From Rehmannia glutinosa (taxonomy: Eukaryota > Streptophyta > Magnoliopsida > Lamiales > Orobanchaceae): a DNA stretch of 64,000 nucleotides. Of the stretch, positions 10,987 to 23,689 are shown piece after piece; position 1 is the stretch's first letter; every line of letters starts with the position of its first letter. The notes under the pieces were generated by a model, which was not told the DNA's origin, ran no database searches, and saw only the letters and a list, made by a program, of their open reading frames with translations. Position numbers and translations under genes: made by a program. The stretch spans positions 1,550,001 to 1,614,000 of the forward strand of contig JABTTQ020003455.1 of NCBI GenBank assembly GCA_016081115.2, read 5' to 3'.

Positions 10987-11421
10987 TTCTCAGAATAATT
11001 TCAAGGAAAAACTCCAGAAAATGATTTGAAGATCGATAGGGTTTCGAGAGTATTTTGCCTTTGCTTTTGAGAGAAAAAGATGAACAGTTTTTAGAAGTGT
11101 GAGAAAGAAACGGACGAAAAATGATTTAAATATGGTTTATGAAAGGACGTGCGGCGGTTTTTAAATCGTGAATCGAAATCAACGGTTAGGATTTCGCACG
11201 TCTATTGAGCGATTCATGTCTCGTATTTAATGCGCGGCATTTATATCCAATCATAGGCTTGGTGTGCGGCTTTATATCTGTACACATCATCATTATTGAC
11301 GTGTTCCTTAAAACATTCCCGCTTAGTCAAAACGCATTTGCGTTTTTGTCACTTTGCTCATAAGTTATTCAAACTTATCTCTTAGGGATTTAACTCTACT
11401 TCTCACATTTCTCTTAGTGAC

Positions 11422-14400
11422 TCAGCTATCGGTGACTTGGTATATTGACTTTCCTATACAATTTGATTCTTGGTGATTTTTGTTTTCACTCTTTTTCACC
11501 TCCTTTTGTTCCATTTCTTTTCTTTGATTTTTCGTGTCTCGGCTTAGCTCAATTAGCCCCAACTCATGTTTGAGTTCTTCAAATCTTGACTCACATAATG
11601 GTTTTGTGAAGATGTCGGCTAGTTGTTTATCAGTTGAGATATATTCCAGGATGATGTCCTTCTTTTCAACATGATCTCTTATGAAGTGATATCCGACATC
11701 AATATGTTTTGTTCTTGAGTGCAACACAGATTTTGAGTGATTGCAATTGCGCTTGTGTTATCACACATGATTGGAATTTCTTTTCTTCAACTTCATAATC
11801 TCTCATTCTTTGTCTCATCCATAGGACTTGGGCACAACTTGTTTGCCAGCCTATGTATTACGCTCAATTTGTAGAGGTGGCTATTGAGTTTTGCTTCTTG
11901 CTAAACCAGGAAATTAGTCTGTTTCTAGCATTTGACATGTGCACGAAGTACTCTTTTCCCGTCCACTCTGCATCAAAGATAGTCGAATCGAATAACCAAT
12001 TAGCTTGAATCCACCTTCCTTTGGATACCATAGGCCCGCTTGGCTTCCTTTTAAGTATCTCAATATTCTCTTAGTCTTTGTCATATGGCTCTCTTTTGGA
12101 GCAGATTGAAATCTTGCACATACACCTCTGACAAAGGTGATGTCGGCCCGCTTGTTGTGAGATAGAGCAATGATCCGATAAGTGCTCGTATCTTGTTTGA
12201 TCTCTGAGACTTACCATCTGCATCCATGTCCATTTTTTGATGTGTTCATTGGTATTTTTACGAAGACTTCTCCTCCATACCAAACTTCTTCATTAAGTCT
12301 CGGTGTATTTTGTTTGACTTATGAAGGTTCCATCCTTCAATTGTTTCACTTGGAGTCCAAGGAAGAATGTCGACTCTCCCATCATGCTCATTTCAAATTT
12401 ACTTTGCATGAGGTTTGAAAATTTTTCACCATGACTCTTTGTTGGTGGATCCAAAGATGATGTCATCAACATATATTTGAACAAGCGAGTATACTCTTCT
12501 TGTCTTGAATTCGAAAAGTGTTCTATCTATTTTTCCTTTTGTGAATCCATTTTTTAGGAATTGTGACGAGGGTATCATACCATGCTCGGGTGCCTGTTTT
12601 CAATCAACTGCAGGGCTTTCTTGAGTTTGTATACCTTGTCTCCAAGAGTCTTCGCTCAAATCCACGGAGGTTGTTCAACATACACTTCTTCTTCCAATAG
12701 GCCATTTAGAAATGCACTCTTTACATCCATTTGATATACAATGAAATTCTTGTGAGTGCATAGGCAAGAAACATCCTTATAGCTTCCAATCTTGCTACGA
12801 GGGCAAATGTTTCATCAAAATCTATCCCTTCTTCTTGGCAATATCCTTTGGCCACCAATCTTGCTTTGTTTCTTACCACGAGCCTTCCTCGTTCATTTTA
12901 TTTACGAATACCCATTTGGTTCCAATAACATTTTGATGTATGGGTCTTTGCACTAATTCCCATACTTTATTTCTCTCAAATTGATTGACTCTTCTTGCAT
13001 GGCTTGAATCAATGTGTGTCATCCAATGCTTGTGACACATCTTTGGGCTCAATTTGTGAGATGAAGCATGTGAACATGGCTTCTTGTTGAGTTCTAGATC
13101 TTGTCTTGACACCTTCTCTTATATTTCCAATGACAAGTTCGGTGGATGGTCTCTCGGCCATCTTACATCGGAGTTGAAGTAAGTTGTTTGGATTGATCGA
13201 CTTGCTTGTTTGTGTTCTTTGTTGTCGACTCTCTCGTAATCACTTAGCCGCAAATTTTCAATTGTTTTTGAGATTGACTATCTCATCTTCTTCCGAATTG
13301 ATAATTCCGGCTTCGGCAAAGATAGGGACTCTTCGTATGGTTGGATGATTGACTTATCGGTGACTCTTCAATGTCTTCTCCATTTATATTTGGCTCATCA
13401 AATACTACATGAATGGATTCCTCTGTAACCATAGTTCTTTTGTTGAGTATTCTGTAGGCTTTGCTTTGGTGAGTATCTAAGAAGATACCTTCATCGGCTT
13501 TAGCATCGAAAGCCTTTAGATTGTCTTTGCCGTTGTTGTGGATGAAGCATTTGCATCCAAATATTCGAAATATGCAACATTTGGTTTTCTTCCCCCGGAT
13601 CTCATAGGGAGTCTTTTTGTGTTTGTCTATTTATCATACATCTGTTTTGGGTGTAGCAAGTGTGTTGATTGCTTGACCCAAAATCTTTTTGGTAACTCTC
13701 GCTTCACTAACATGGTCCTCTTTGCTTCTTTGAGAGTTCTATTCTTCTTTCTCGCAACTCCATTACATTTGTGGAGTCCTTGCTTTTTGATAGTTCATGG
13801 CCAATACCATTCTCAATACAATCTTTTGAGTTATTATTCCATTGACAAACTCGGTTCCTCTATCGATCTTATTTTGATAATGGTTTGACTCTTCTCATTT
13901 TGAATCCTTTTCATCATTTTGTGGTAGTTTTTGTAGAGTTTCTTTCTTCTTACACATGAATATTGTCCATGTATATCTTGAGTAGTCATCTACTACCACC
14001 AAGGTGTATTTCTTTCCACTTATCTTTGTTTGGTTCTCTTTGGGCCAAATAGATCCATATGAAGTAGATGCAATATTCTTGTTGAGGATGGGCATGTCTT
14101 TTCTTTGAATGAAGACTTGATTTGTTTTCCTCCGACATGCATCACATATACTCTCCTTCTTGTATATCGAGTGCGGAAGTCCTTCTACAAGATGACTTCT
14201 TGCCTGACTTGTTAATTGTTTTGAAATTGGGTGACTCGGCTTTTTGTGCCCAAACCCAACTTGATTGATTGTATTCTTTGCTAGTAGACATGTCTTTGGG
14301 TGTTGCGGTTGACCAATCCACTACATACATATTTTTTGTCTACATCCTTGCGGTACCACTTCATTTGATTCAATATCTTTGATTTGGCACATACCCATGT

Positions 14401-14660
14401 TGAATCCAACATTGTACCCCTTGTCACGGAGTGATCGATACTCGATAAGTTGAAGTTGAGTCCTTCAACATATGCAACATCTCGTGATTTCTAATCCATT
14501 CCTCTTGATGGATCCAATGCCTCTTATTTCACCAGGAGCTTCATTTCCTCCAAATATGACTTTTGCTCCTTTGACTTCCTTGAATTTTGTGATTCCTCTT
14601 ATTTCTGTCATATGTCTTGAATGACGACCACTATCCATGTACCAGGTTCCTTGGCACTCA
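11422..14660 (-). pseudogene. Sirevirus pol: protease, integrase, reverse transcriptase, RNase H (broken)
   Basis: The minus strand reads, in order: a protease active site WYMDSG (about 14620-14660); a pre-integrase zinc region near 14140-14330; integrase with VVVDDYSRYTW (near 13990) and a second acidic motif SDRGTEFVN (near 13850); reverse transcriptase with VIGTKWVF (near 12900) and the catalytic YVDDIIFGST (about 12450-12480); and RNase H ending with TKHIDVGYHFIRD and ADIFTKPL at 11422-11727. The order protease-integrase-RT-RNase H defines Ty1/copia. Frame changes separate nearly every block. The product would copy the element's RNA and integrate the DNA; this copy probably depends on others, if it moves at all. 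Confidence 0.85.
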
Positions 14661-14779
14661 TTGTTCCTTGAACCTCATCTTCTTGATCTTGTTCTTTGGC
14701 CATCAAGCGGATCGGGCTTCTTCTTGAGTCACTTGAGTAGTCGGCTTCACTACTCTCTGAATCATTTGTCTCTCTTGAC

Positions 14780-15902
14780 TTATTTGTCTCGGCGATCTCT
14801 GCAGACCATCATTGCCTTTTTCTTTTTCTGTCTTCTTTCTCTCAAGACCTTTCTTTCTTCTTCATCTCTGTCATTTGCGACTACAGGATATGAGCGATCC
14901 AATAGCATAGTGACCTGGTTGTCTCTGATTCCAACATAGATATTCAACTTTTTGATCAGCCCTTTCCATTCTTGAGTTGTCGATCTGTGATACTCAACTT
15001 TTTGATGATCTGTTCTCTTGGTTGGCTTTGTCTTCCTTGATTTAGAGGAGGTGAGTGTCTTCGGAAGATTCACCCTTTCCTCTCTTGTAGTTCTTATTGA
15101 AGAACTTGTTGAACCTTTTAACCATCGGGGCTATTTCTTCCGGGTCAATGACTTCTTTGACCTCGACTCTCTTCCCATCTTTAACAATTAGAAAATTTGT
15201 TTTGGGTACTGTTTGTCTCTTCCTGGTCTTTTCTTCTCGGCTCAAACTCATAGGCTTTGAGGTCCGAGAATAACTCATGGTTGGATGTCTTTGATAGGTC
15301 CATGGAATGTCTCGGTGCCATGACCTTCATTTCCCATTCATTTGGAAGACTTTTAGGATTTTCATACACATTTCTTCGTGTATATTCCTTTCCAAGTGTA
15401 GATAGCTCATTTGTGATTTTTGTGAACCGAGCATCCGGTTGATCCAGGTTTTCTCCCGAGATCATTTTGAAGTTCTCAAATTTTTGTACAACCAGCGATA
15501 GTTTGTTTTCTTTGATTTGCTCACGAGCCTTCACAAATCAATGTCAACTTGTCCCTGATTTCCTTAGCCGTTTTGCAAGATTTGACTTTATTGAACATGG
15601 CTTTGTCTAAGGTTTTGTAAAGAATGTCCTTGGCTACATTGTCCAGGTTGTATCTTTTTGTCATCATTTGTCCACTCGGTTCTTGGTTTTTCAACCATGG
15701 TAGTGCAGGAGCAACATCTTCTTCTCCTTCAAATTTGCAACTCTTCGTGCATTTGTGTTCACCTTTAATATTTGCGAGAGGCCCATCTTCTATCACTATC
15801 CACATCTCATCATGTAATGCGATAGATGAGCTGCATACGAATTTTCCAATCATCAAATTCTTCAATAGTGAACATAGGAATGCGTGTTAGATTTGCTTCC
15901 AT
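14780..15902 (-). pseudogene. Sirevirus gag, broken
   Basis: The nucleocapsid gene starts at the ATG at 15902, 114 bp inside the primer site, and runs leftwards in at least four overlapping frames (15521-15865, 15181-15534, 15042-15278, 14780-15073). The piece at 15521-15865 contains YKTLDKAMFNKVK and a following ADEIRDKL-type stretch typical of copia gag (UBN2-like). The later pieces contain NLDQPDARFTKI and a lysine-rich tail, as expected of an RNA-binding nucleocapsid. A clear CCHC zinc knuckle was not found, perhaps lost to frame changes. Confidence 0.65.
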
Positions 15903-16015
15903 GATAATAACTTTTAATGATAGAAAAGAGTTTTGAAAGTTTAAGTACTAAAGCGGACTTTGAAAAGTTTGGAGATCTAGTTGATAACCGGTGCGGAGGG
16001 TTCAATGAACCAACC

Positions 16016-16027
16016 GCTCTGATACCA
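16016..16027 (-). promoter_or_regulatory. Primer binding site (methionine tRNA type)
   Basis: On the minus strand TGGTATCAGAGC sits two bases inside the 5' LTR. This is the standard complement of the 3' end of initiator methionine tRNA used by plant copia elements, and it fixes the element's orientation. Confidence 0.9.
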
Positions 16028-16029
16028 CT

Positions 16030-17568
16030 TATAGGTCCCAAGGGGTGTAAGTGTAAGGTTTAGAAGGGGGTTGAATAAACCTTACCAAATTTTCGATTTA
16101 GTCTTTTTAAATCTCTGAGTTCTGATTGTGTCCTTGATGGACAATCGAATTAGTCACTCGGTAGAGAGTTAATCTCTTAACAGACTCACTGAGTTACATT
16201 AATGGAGTAACTTTATTTGTTGGCTATAGTTTGACTCAATTTGTGGTTTTGTTTTTGAAGGAAGACTTAACACCCTTATGTTTGATTAAGCAAGATTTTA
16301 GAGCTTGATTTAGTACTTATAATTTTATCAAATGGATAGCAAATTTATCAACAGATATAAGCGAGTTAAAAGTGCAGGAATTTAAATCTTTGAAATGTAA
16401 ATGACACAATATAGTTTTTATAGAGGTTCGAAGATGGGGTAATTCTTCTACTCCTCTCTTCTCCAACTCCGGAGGAATCCACTAAGTAATTATCGGTTTA
16501 CAAAGTGGTAAGCGACCGGATACAAGTCTTGATCACAACAAATTGACTTGATCCTTAGGGACTCGATCTGAGACGACCTTGATCACTCGGTTGGCTTCAA
16601 ATGCGACTCGGCTTCTTCAGGCATTTGCGCTTTGTTACTACAAACTCACTTGCTCAAGCTATTTGGATTTGATCACGAAGCCCTCCAAAAGCTTAAGACT
16701 TGGTTCAACCTTGAACCTTTCTACAATCCTTCCGGAATGTAGACCCCTTGTTTTGATATTTTCCTCTTCAACTTGATTGAAATTCTCTTTCCTTCACGGG
16801 TAAGTGTTGGATTGATGTACTTGAAATGTAGGCTTGAGGATTGAGATTGTTTCGAGTTTTTCTAATGTACTTGTTTATCTCACGTGTGTGTCATCTCTCT
16901 TTTTTTTTTTCAAACAAACTCCTCGGCCTTTTATAGTGAACTTTCAAAAATTTGCCCGTTGAAGAGATAGGCTTATTTTTGAAAGTCACTTTGCACGTCG
17001 TTGGCTTGCGATCCTTGGAATTGCCATTTCCTCGTATGAATTGTTCCTTCACCTTTTCGAGTTACGACACGGTGTAGTGCTTCCCATTGGTTCATTCCTT
17101 TTGCACGCAGGGTGAGCACTCCAATAAAGGTGGTATGGAGATATTACTTGTTTAAGTAAATCTCTTGATTTTCGTGCAACGGTTCTTTTACTGATTATCT
17201 CGACTTGATTTTGCATTTCCTTGCTTTCCCCAGGTGACTTAGAGTCGACTTCCAATCGTGGATGACTCTTGTCACTTCAACTTGAGACTTGGCTTTTCTT
17301 GAGTTGACTTGACTGATGCTTCACTCATTGCATCTCACCGCTTCTTGATCGAGTTCTGTCTGCTTTCTTCTTTGCCATACTCATTGTCTCTCACAGAGTT
17401 TTCCTTCAAGTCTTGATTGTCTTCTTGCATGTTAGGCGTAGGCGACTTAACTCGGCTTGGCCGGCTCTAATTGTTACAATACATTTTATAACAAGAATTG
17501 GGGTGCCAACTTTCTATTCTAAGTTTTACATGGCATTCATCAAAATCTAAACAATAAAATTCCTAACA
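16030..17568 (-). repeat. Sirevirus 5' LTR (right copy)
   Basis: A 1539-bp partner of 4649-6190. Its inner terminus reads TATAGG where the other copy has TGTAGG, a one-base change of the conserved TG. Its outer end TTCCTAACA is followed directly by TAACC. Confidence 0.9.
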
Positions 17569-17573
17569 TAACC
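17569..17573. repeat. Target-site duplication TAACC, right
   Basis: Matches the TAACC at 4644-4648 on the left side of the element. Confidence 0.85.
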
Positions 17574-19883
17574 AATATGATTCCAATACACTTTTTGTGT
17601 ATGGTCAAGTGGTTTTTTCATTTGATATTCATAAGCCATTCACCACCACTGTGACATAGAACATAGCATGTGAAACAATTAATTGTTAAACATAATCCAT
17701 CTACATTGAACACATTCATCTTGCTAAACAATTAATAAACTACAATTTTTAAAAAAAAATCGAGATTTCTCTCTGTAAGTTGGTTCTGTAAATATACTAA
17801 AGTCAAAGAAGATGATATTTACTTATATATAGAGAAACTGTTTCAATGTAAATAATTTTAGATATTGTATTTAATAAGTTTGCTTTTTTTTATTAATTTT
17901 TAAATATCTTCAATAATTCATATGCCTAATATGATTCTAGAGTCAAACTTTATTCTATGTATTTTCCAAGTAAAAAAATATAACAAAATCGGATTTGGTA
18001 CTATATAAATCACCTCATTCAATTATATGCACATTCCAAAAGCAATTACGTTTTTCAAGTATATAAAGAGTTCAGGGTTCAGTTTATTCAACACATTCTT
18101 TACATTCTATCAAAGCAAACCACACAGGAAAGCTTCATAGAGCACACTCAACTGAACGATCTTCATTCATATATATTATAAGACATCCTATTCTTCAAAA
18201 TGAGGAAGCTCACAGTCATAACATAGTTGGCAATAAATGGAAAATTGAGCCTATATGAACAAGGTAATTTATGTTCAAAGTTGCTTAATATATTGATTAT
18301 TCTTTTTGTTTATTTATTAGTTCTTATTTTATTTATATATTTATCATTGAGATAGATAGATATCAATACCAGAATTTATTTTGCAATTTATAGTTTCATG
18401 TAAAATACTTATCATTAAATGTTGAATACAATGTCTATGGATTTGTTTGCATCGAGGTTCCAATGATATTGAGCTGCATCAAATCGAAAAAATACGATTA
18501 ATAGTCACATATGTATTTTGTAAATTTATTAAACTTTAGTTTGATTTATGTTTATATTCACATAGGGATAATAAATAGTATAACATATTCAAATTGATAT
18601 ACTTATACGTATATCGACATCGCATTGTATTTCGATTCTTTACCATCATTCAATATTATCATTGGACATGCATAAAATATCAAAAACACATTAGGGCGAG
18701 TATATTTCATGACCATTGACACTCAAAAAAAGAATTTGAAAATGAGATCCCTATATGAGTTTGTCTTCTATTTGTTTTAATTAAAAATATATTTTTAGCA
18801 AAGAAAATGTAAATGAAACAACTATTTTTATCTATCTGAGACACCAACATCTTAAAATAAATGACCCTTCATAAAGATATATTCAACAATGTTAAAGGAA
18901 TGACATTGTTAATTGTTCTAAACAGTGAGATAATCATAAAGTGTTTTTTAATTATTTTTTTAATTTTCAGGTTTTTGAAAAATATATTAGTTAATTTTCT
19001 ATTCTTCTTAAAATTTTAAAGAAATTAATGATTGTAAGACCACATAAAAGTACATGATAAAAAAAAATTAAAGTCTTTTTTTATGGTATTCGAAAGGAAA
19101 CTCATGAGTTCATTATACTTAATGAAAATGCGGAGAAAATCTATCTTTTTTTCGATTTGAAAATTACTATACAAAAATGAAAAATAAATAAACTTATCTT
19201 TTTTTGGATTTGCACCAAAGTGGATGATTTGGAACTTGAGGTAATTTCACCGAATTTTGATGTTGTATCCTTTTTAACGAAAATAATTTATATATATAAA
19301 TGAACATTTTTGTACGACCACGAGGATTTCACTACGATTATATTGTAGGGTCAAGTGGTTTACCCATTTATGCATGTTTAGAAAGTTCAACCGAAACCAA
19401 ATCGATTATCGAGAAAAATCCACTCGAGGCAAAATGGAACACTAGCAAAGAAAGACTTGATATTAAACCGCATTTACACTTGATACAAAATTACGCTTTT
19501 TAATTTTTGGAAAACTATAAATCTTCTCGTTTTTAGGATCCTTACACACTTTGTTACAATAACAATCTGAAGAAGAAAATTTATGGTTTCCGATTCAAGA
19601 AAACCCTAGATCTAAAATTATTTTCAAATATAAACCCACAATTAAAATGAGAAATGAATATTAAGTTTAGGGTTTTCTTTTTTAACATAACCCTAACTCG
19701 AAATAATTTTTTTAGATCTACTGATTAATATTCTTAATTTACCCAAAAAAAACGCTCTAAAAAAAGAAAATGTCAAATATTTGAAATGATAGATCTATAA
19801 TTTTTATACGAAAAATATAAAACCTATGAATATCACTTGGAACTTTTAAAAAAAAAATGCATATTTAGCCCGTGGGATTCTTT
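17574..19883. other. AT-rich DNA with one possible decayed 5' exon
   Basis: No convincing gene. A TATATAAATC box lies near 18002-18011. It is followed by a leader-like stretch and, near 18190-18265, an NKWKIE reading that ends in AACAAG|GTAATT, a plausible splice donor. This might be a decayed RPA-like exon related to the one at 4361. A 67-codon frame at 19300-19502 on the plus strand contains VRPRGFHYDYIVGSSG. The 4506-4550 region left of the Sirevirus shares its GTAGGGTCAAGTGGTTT motif, so the two flanks may be related duplicated DNA. I do not recognise a protein family. Confidence 0.3.
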
Positions 19884-20455
19884 GGGCTGTTTGTTTATGT
19901 TTTCATGGTCCATTTCAGTTTCGGAGTTGGAAATAAATTTTGAGAATTTATTGGTTTTCGTGTGGAAATTGGGATTATGTTTGGATGAATGAATTGAAAT
20001 GTGTTTTATGTACGGTTGGAAATGATATTGTGTTTGGTTTGAGTAGTTTTGAAATATTATTTTATGTATATAATAATTGAAAAGTTGGTAGTGGTGGGGT
20101 CCACTTCAATATTTTAATTTGAATATATAATATTATATTTGTAAGATTATAGTTGGTCGCATTAGATAATTATAATTTAAAAATAGTAATATTTTAAGTA
20201 GATAAAGTTGATAATGGTGGATCCCACATATATAATTGGGTTAAAATATGAAAATAGTGATTGATAAGTAATGATAGTGATGTAGGGTAGTGTATAGGTT
20301 TGAGAATAGAAATTATAGGTTTGAGATGTTTTATGTGAAAAATAAAAAATGAAAATGATGATTTCCATTGGAAATTTTATGAACAAACATGATTCCACTT
20401 TTATGTATAGTTGGAAACCGGAAAGAGGCTATTGGAAACATAAACAAACAAGGCC
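19884..20455. mobile_element. MITE with terminal inverted repeats (Harbinger- or hAT-like)
   Basis: The left end reads GGGCTGTTTGTTTATGTTT. The right end is its inverse, ending AACATAAACAAACAAGGCC. The repeat continues inward with mismatches (TTGGAAA-type segments). Both sides are flanked by TTT, which could be a 3-bp duplication. The 570-bp interior is AT-rich and non-coding. The superfamily is uncertain. Confidence 0.6.
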
Positions 20456-21959
20456 TTTAATACCCTACTTTCCACCATTAAACTCGAAGGCATAGATTTT
20501 TGGCCTTCGTAAAAATAAAAAAAAAAAAAAAATACACATTTTAAATCGTAAAAAAAAATCACAATACGAAAACCCTAAAAATGAAATCGTGGAAGGGCTT
20601 ACAAACCCCATTTCCATCGTTCAAACTCGGCAAACATTATATTATCATATCTACAGAACATACAAGTTTCGATTTACAAACACTTCTAGATCTATAGAAT
20701 ATATTTTATAAATGGAAATATATAAACAATATAATTTTTTTTTAGGGTTTTTCGATTTTGGATCTCTGAGAAAATACTATTTTCGATACTTTTAAAACAA
20801 AAAAAAAAAAGTGATTAAACATCGAATATGAAGACGAACAAATATAAGAGTTTTGAAAAAAAAATATTCTTACCCTCGAAAAAATCATATCGAGAGAAAT
20901 TTCGTAAACATTTTTTAAAATCGGTAAACATTTCAAGAAAATGTTCACAACATTTTCTAAAATGAACAACAATTAGAAATCGGAAGACGAAGAGCATTTT
21001 CAAAGATATACAAGATAAGAACAAAGAGAGAGAGAGAGAACAATGATAGATTTTAGAAAGAATAGTTAGAGAGAGATGAGAGAATCTTCGAGAGACCACG
21101 AGAGAGAGAGAAAGAAAAGTGGGTTTTGAAAAATGAAACCCTAAAACTCGAGTAACAACAGACCCTATCCGAAATCTCAATCGCTCGATTTTTGACACAT
21201 GTCAAAATCGGGAACCTTGATTTTTCTAAGCCTTATCGGAAGAATGTTCCGAATATGGGCTTTGGGCGAAAAATTAATGGGATGGGTTATATACGGACTT
21301 TGATTTAAAGAGAAAAATTAATTTCGAATGGGCTTTGTATTTTTCATTTGGAATTTATTATAGTGTTTAGTTATTTTTCTTTTATCTTTATTTAATTTAG
21401 TTTTCAATAATTTAATTTATTAAATATAATTAAATTAAATTGTTATAAGTTTAATAATAACTATTATTTTGTTTATTATTATTATTATTATTATTATTAT
21501 CATCTTATTATCATTACCGTTTATAGATATAGATTATTATATTATTATTATCATTATATATATCATTTAATAATTATTAAACTTTTTTATATTATATGAA
21601 TTTATTTATTATATATATAGATATTATTAATATATTAATATTTATATTAATTATATTATTATTAATAAACCTGTTATATATACATATATTATTTAATAAT
21701 TCGTATTAAATTACTTTTCTTCTTATATTATTATTATAATTTAGTTTAAACTAACCGATTTTATTATTTTTATTATTATTATTATCATGAATATTATTAC
21801 TATTATTATTATTATTATTATTATGGAATAATCAATATATTTCGAATTATATTAGTTAATTTATATATATATATATATATAGATTTTATTATTGTTTAAT
21901 TTGATATATAATCATTTTATTACATTTTAATTTTAAATTTATTTTTCAGGAAATATAAC
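20456..21959. other. Non-coding AT-rich stretch with GA and TTA/TA microsatellites
   Basis: No protein-coding signal. It contains an AG-rich run near 21022-21040 and AGAG blocks to 21120, then TTA/TAT-rich low-complexity DNA from about 21370 to 21900, including (TTA)n near 21477-21500 and (TA)n near 21862-21882. A stretch at 20930-21190 on the minus strand is hydrophobic and Ser/Leu-rich, but it comes from the GA repeat and is not a credible protein. It may be the 5' non-coding part of the second Helitron. Confidence 0.5.
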
Positions 21960-22479
21960 AATATCTAAAATAACGTCTTTTGAAAAAGGCTCATCAAGTA
22001 CAATGGTTTATCCATTATCCAACTGTTCGTCAATGATATCACAAATGGTATGTTAAATTATTTTTATTTATTTTTGTTATAAAAAAACAGATATACTATT
22101 ATATTTAAATACTAATAATGACAATATTTAAAAAAATATTATATTTTTAAGCGCACGACGATTACTATCGGGAAGAAATATCGTTAATCGTAGCGTATCT
22201 AAATATGGTACTTAGGTACACCTCTTCGATGAGTTCAAAGAAGTTGTAGTAATTGATCGACAAGATGAACCGAATGAAGCCCATGTTACCTCAAATGAGC
22301 CGACAACGTATGAAAATTCTGGTGTTAACGAATCGAGATTGAGCTTAGTGAAGTATTAAATCCTTCACATGATGGTTAGTGCAATTTTTTATACTTGTTA
22401 ATTTCATATATGAGCTTATTAATATTATTTAGTATAATTCCATGAATTAGTGTAATTATTGTTTTCTCGAGTATTGAGA

Positions 22480-23670
22480 TATAGAGGATGCGAGTTATAA
22501 ATGTGAATTTTGTGGAGCATTATTTTGGGTAGAAGAAAGACTATCCTCCTATCCAAAATCAAAGCCTCGCTACTCTTTGTGTTGTGGTCACGGAAATATT
22601 CAACTTCCGCCAATCAAATAATCACCAATTGTTCTTCAAGATCTATTATTTGGAAATGGAAATAAAAGCAAACACTTTCAAGAGAATATACAATCTTATA
22701 ACAATATGTTATGTTTTACATCTATGGGAGGAAAAATTGACAGATGTGAACAAAGGTAGAGGTCCTCCGGTTTTTGAATGTATGGCCAAAATTACCACCG
22801 ATTGGAAGTTTGTTGTCGCCAGGATGGATCGGCCCCCAAATTCGCTCAACTATATATATATATATGATACGGAGAATGAAATAAGTCATAGGTTGAATTC
22901 AAATGATTTGTTTTTTTTATTATTATTTTGTGTCTCTTTATTATTAATTTGTTTAAATTTTTAAAAGCAATTTTGTTTAATTTAAAAAAAAATGTTTAAA
23001 TTTGTAGGCAAAGGAGTGATAGCAATAATTTGCACGAAGTTATCATATCCGAATTGAAGAGAATGTTGGATGAGAACACTTTGTTTTGGTAAAATATTTT
23101 AGAATGGCAAAAAAAAAAAAAGATTCGAGAACATGGATATTCGGACGTAAAATTACGTTTGATTGGTAGAAGAGTACGGATGCAAGGATATATAATATGC
23201 CAACAAGCGGTGAAGTTGTCGCTTTGATTATTGGCGATTTTGATCGTGCTTTAGGAGATAGGGATATTGTTGTGGAAACAAGATCTCGGACTTTACAACG
23301 GATAAATAAATTGAATGCTTCTTATTTGGCCTTGTAGTATCCATTATTATTACCTTATGGTGAGGATGGTTTTAGAGAAGATATACCCTTTTCAATAAAT
23401 AAGACTAATAGACTTGGTGCTAGAAGAACAATTAGTGTGCGTGAGTACTTTGCGTACATATTACGGAACGAGAGACCATGAATCGCGACTATTTTGTCTT
23501 CTCGTAGATTGTTTCAGTTTGTTGTTGATGCATACACAATGTTCGATGCCTTTCGATTGAAATATATCCATTTGAATCGAAAAAGCTTCGTTGTGATATA
23601 TATATAAAGGCTTGATGGATGTTGTTTTGCATGGTGATATTGATCCAGTACTCGGGGTAAACACATTATA
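22480..23670 (+). pseudogene. Helitron 2 N-terminal zinc-finger-like and Helitron-like N domain, broken
   Basis: Near 22490-22610 the plus strand reads YKCEFCGALFW, then a stretch with SLCCGHGNIQLP. The C-X2-C and paired CC residues form the cysteine block at the start of plant Helitron proteins. Near 22850-22900 comes a YDTENEISHRL block. Near 23190-23460 a long conserved segment contains GDFDRALGDRDIVV, ASYLAL, LPYGEDGF and RRTISVREYFAYIL. These pieces lie in different frames with internal stops, so the gene is dead as given. Confidence 0.7.
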
Positions 23671-23689
23671 TTACCTTCAACTTTCACCG

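Larger units (their letters stand above)
4649..17568 (-). mobile_element. Full-length Sirevirus-type Ty1/copia retrotransposon
   Basis: A 12.9 kb LTR element on the minus strand. The 5' LTR is at 16030-17568, the primer site at 16016-16027, gag and pol run leftwards from 15902 to 11422, a long post-pol region spans 10986 to about 6216, the polypurine tract is at 6191-6205, and the 3' LTR is at 4649-6190. Large LTRs, YVDDIIFGST in the reverse transcriptase, a polypurine tract of the AAAGGGGGAAATTG type and about 5 kb of extra coding-like sequence after pol together point to the Sirevirus lineage. Coding parts are broken by many frame changes. The 5-bp TAACC duplications are intact, so the insertion is complete and not very old. 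Confidence 0.9.

Noticed and set aside
20815..21198. Minus-strand 127-codon frame with LSLSLSLFLSC
   Set aside because: It is produced by the AG-rich microsatellite read in reverse; composition explains it.
22584..22964. Plus-strand 126-codon frame inside Helitron 2
   Set aside because: Only a few short stretches match Helitron protein and the frame ends in poly-Leu/Phe from AT-rich DNA. Treated as part of the broken transposase.
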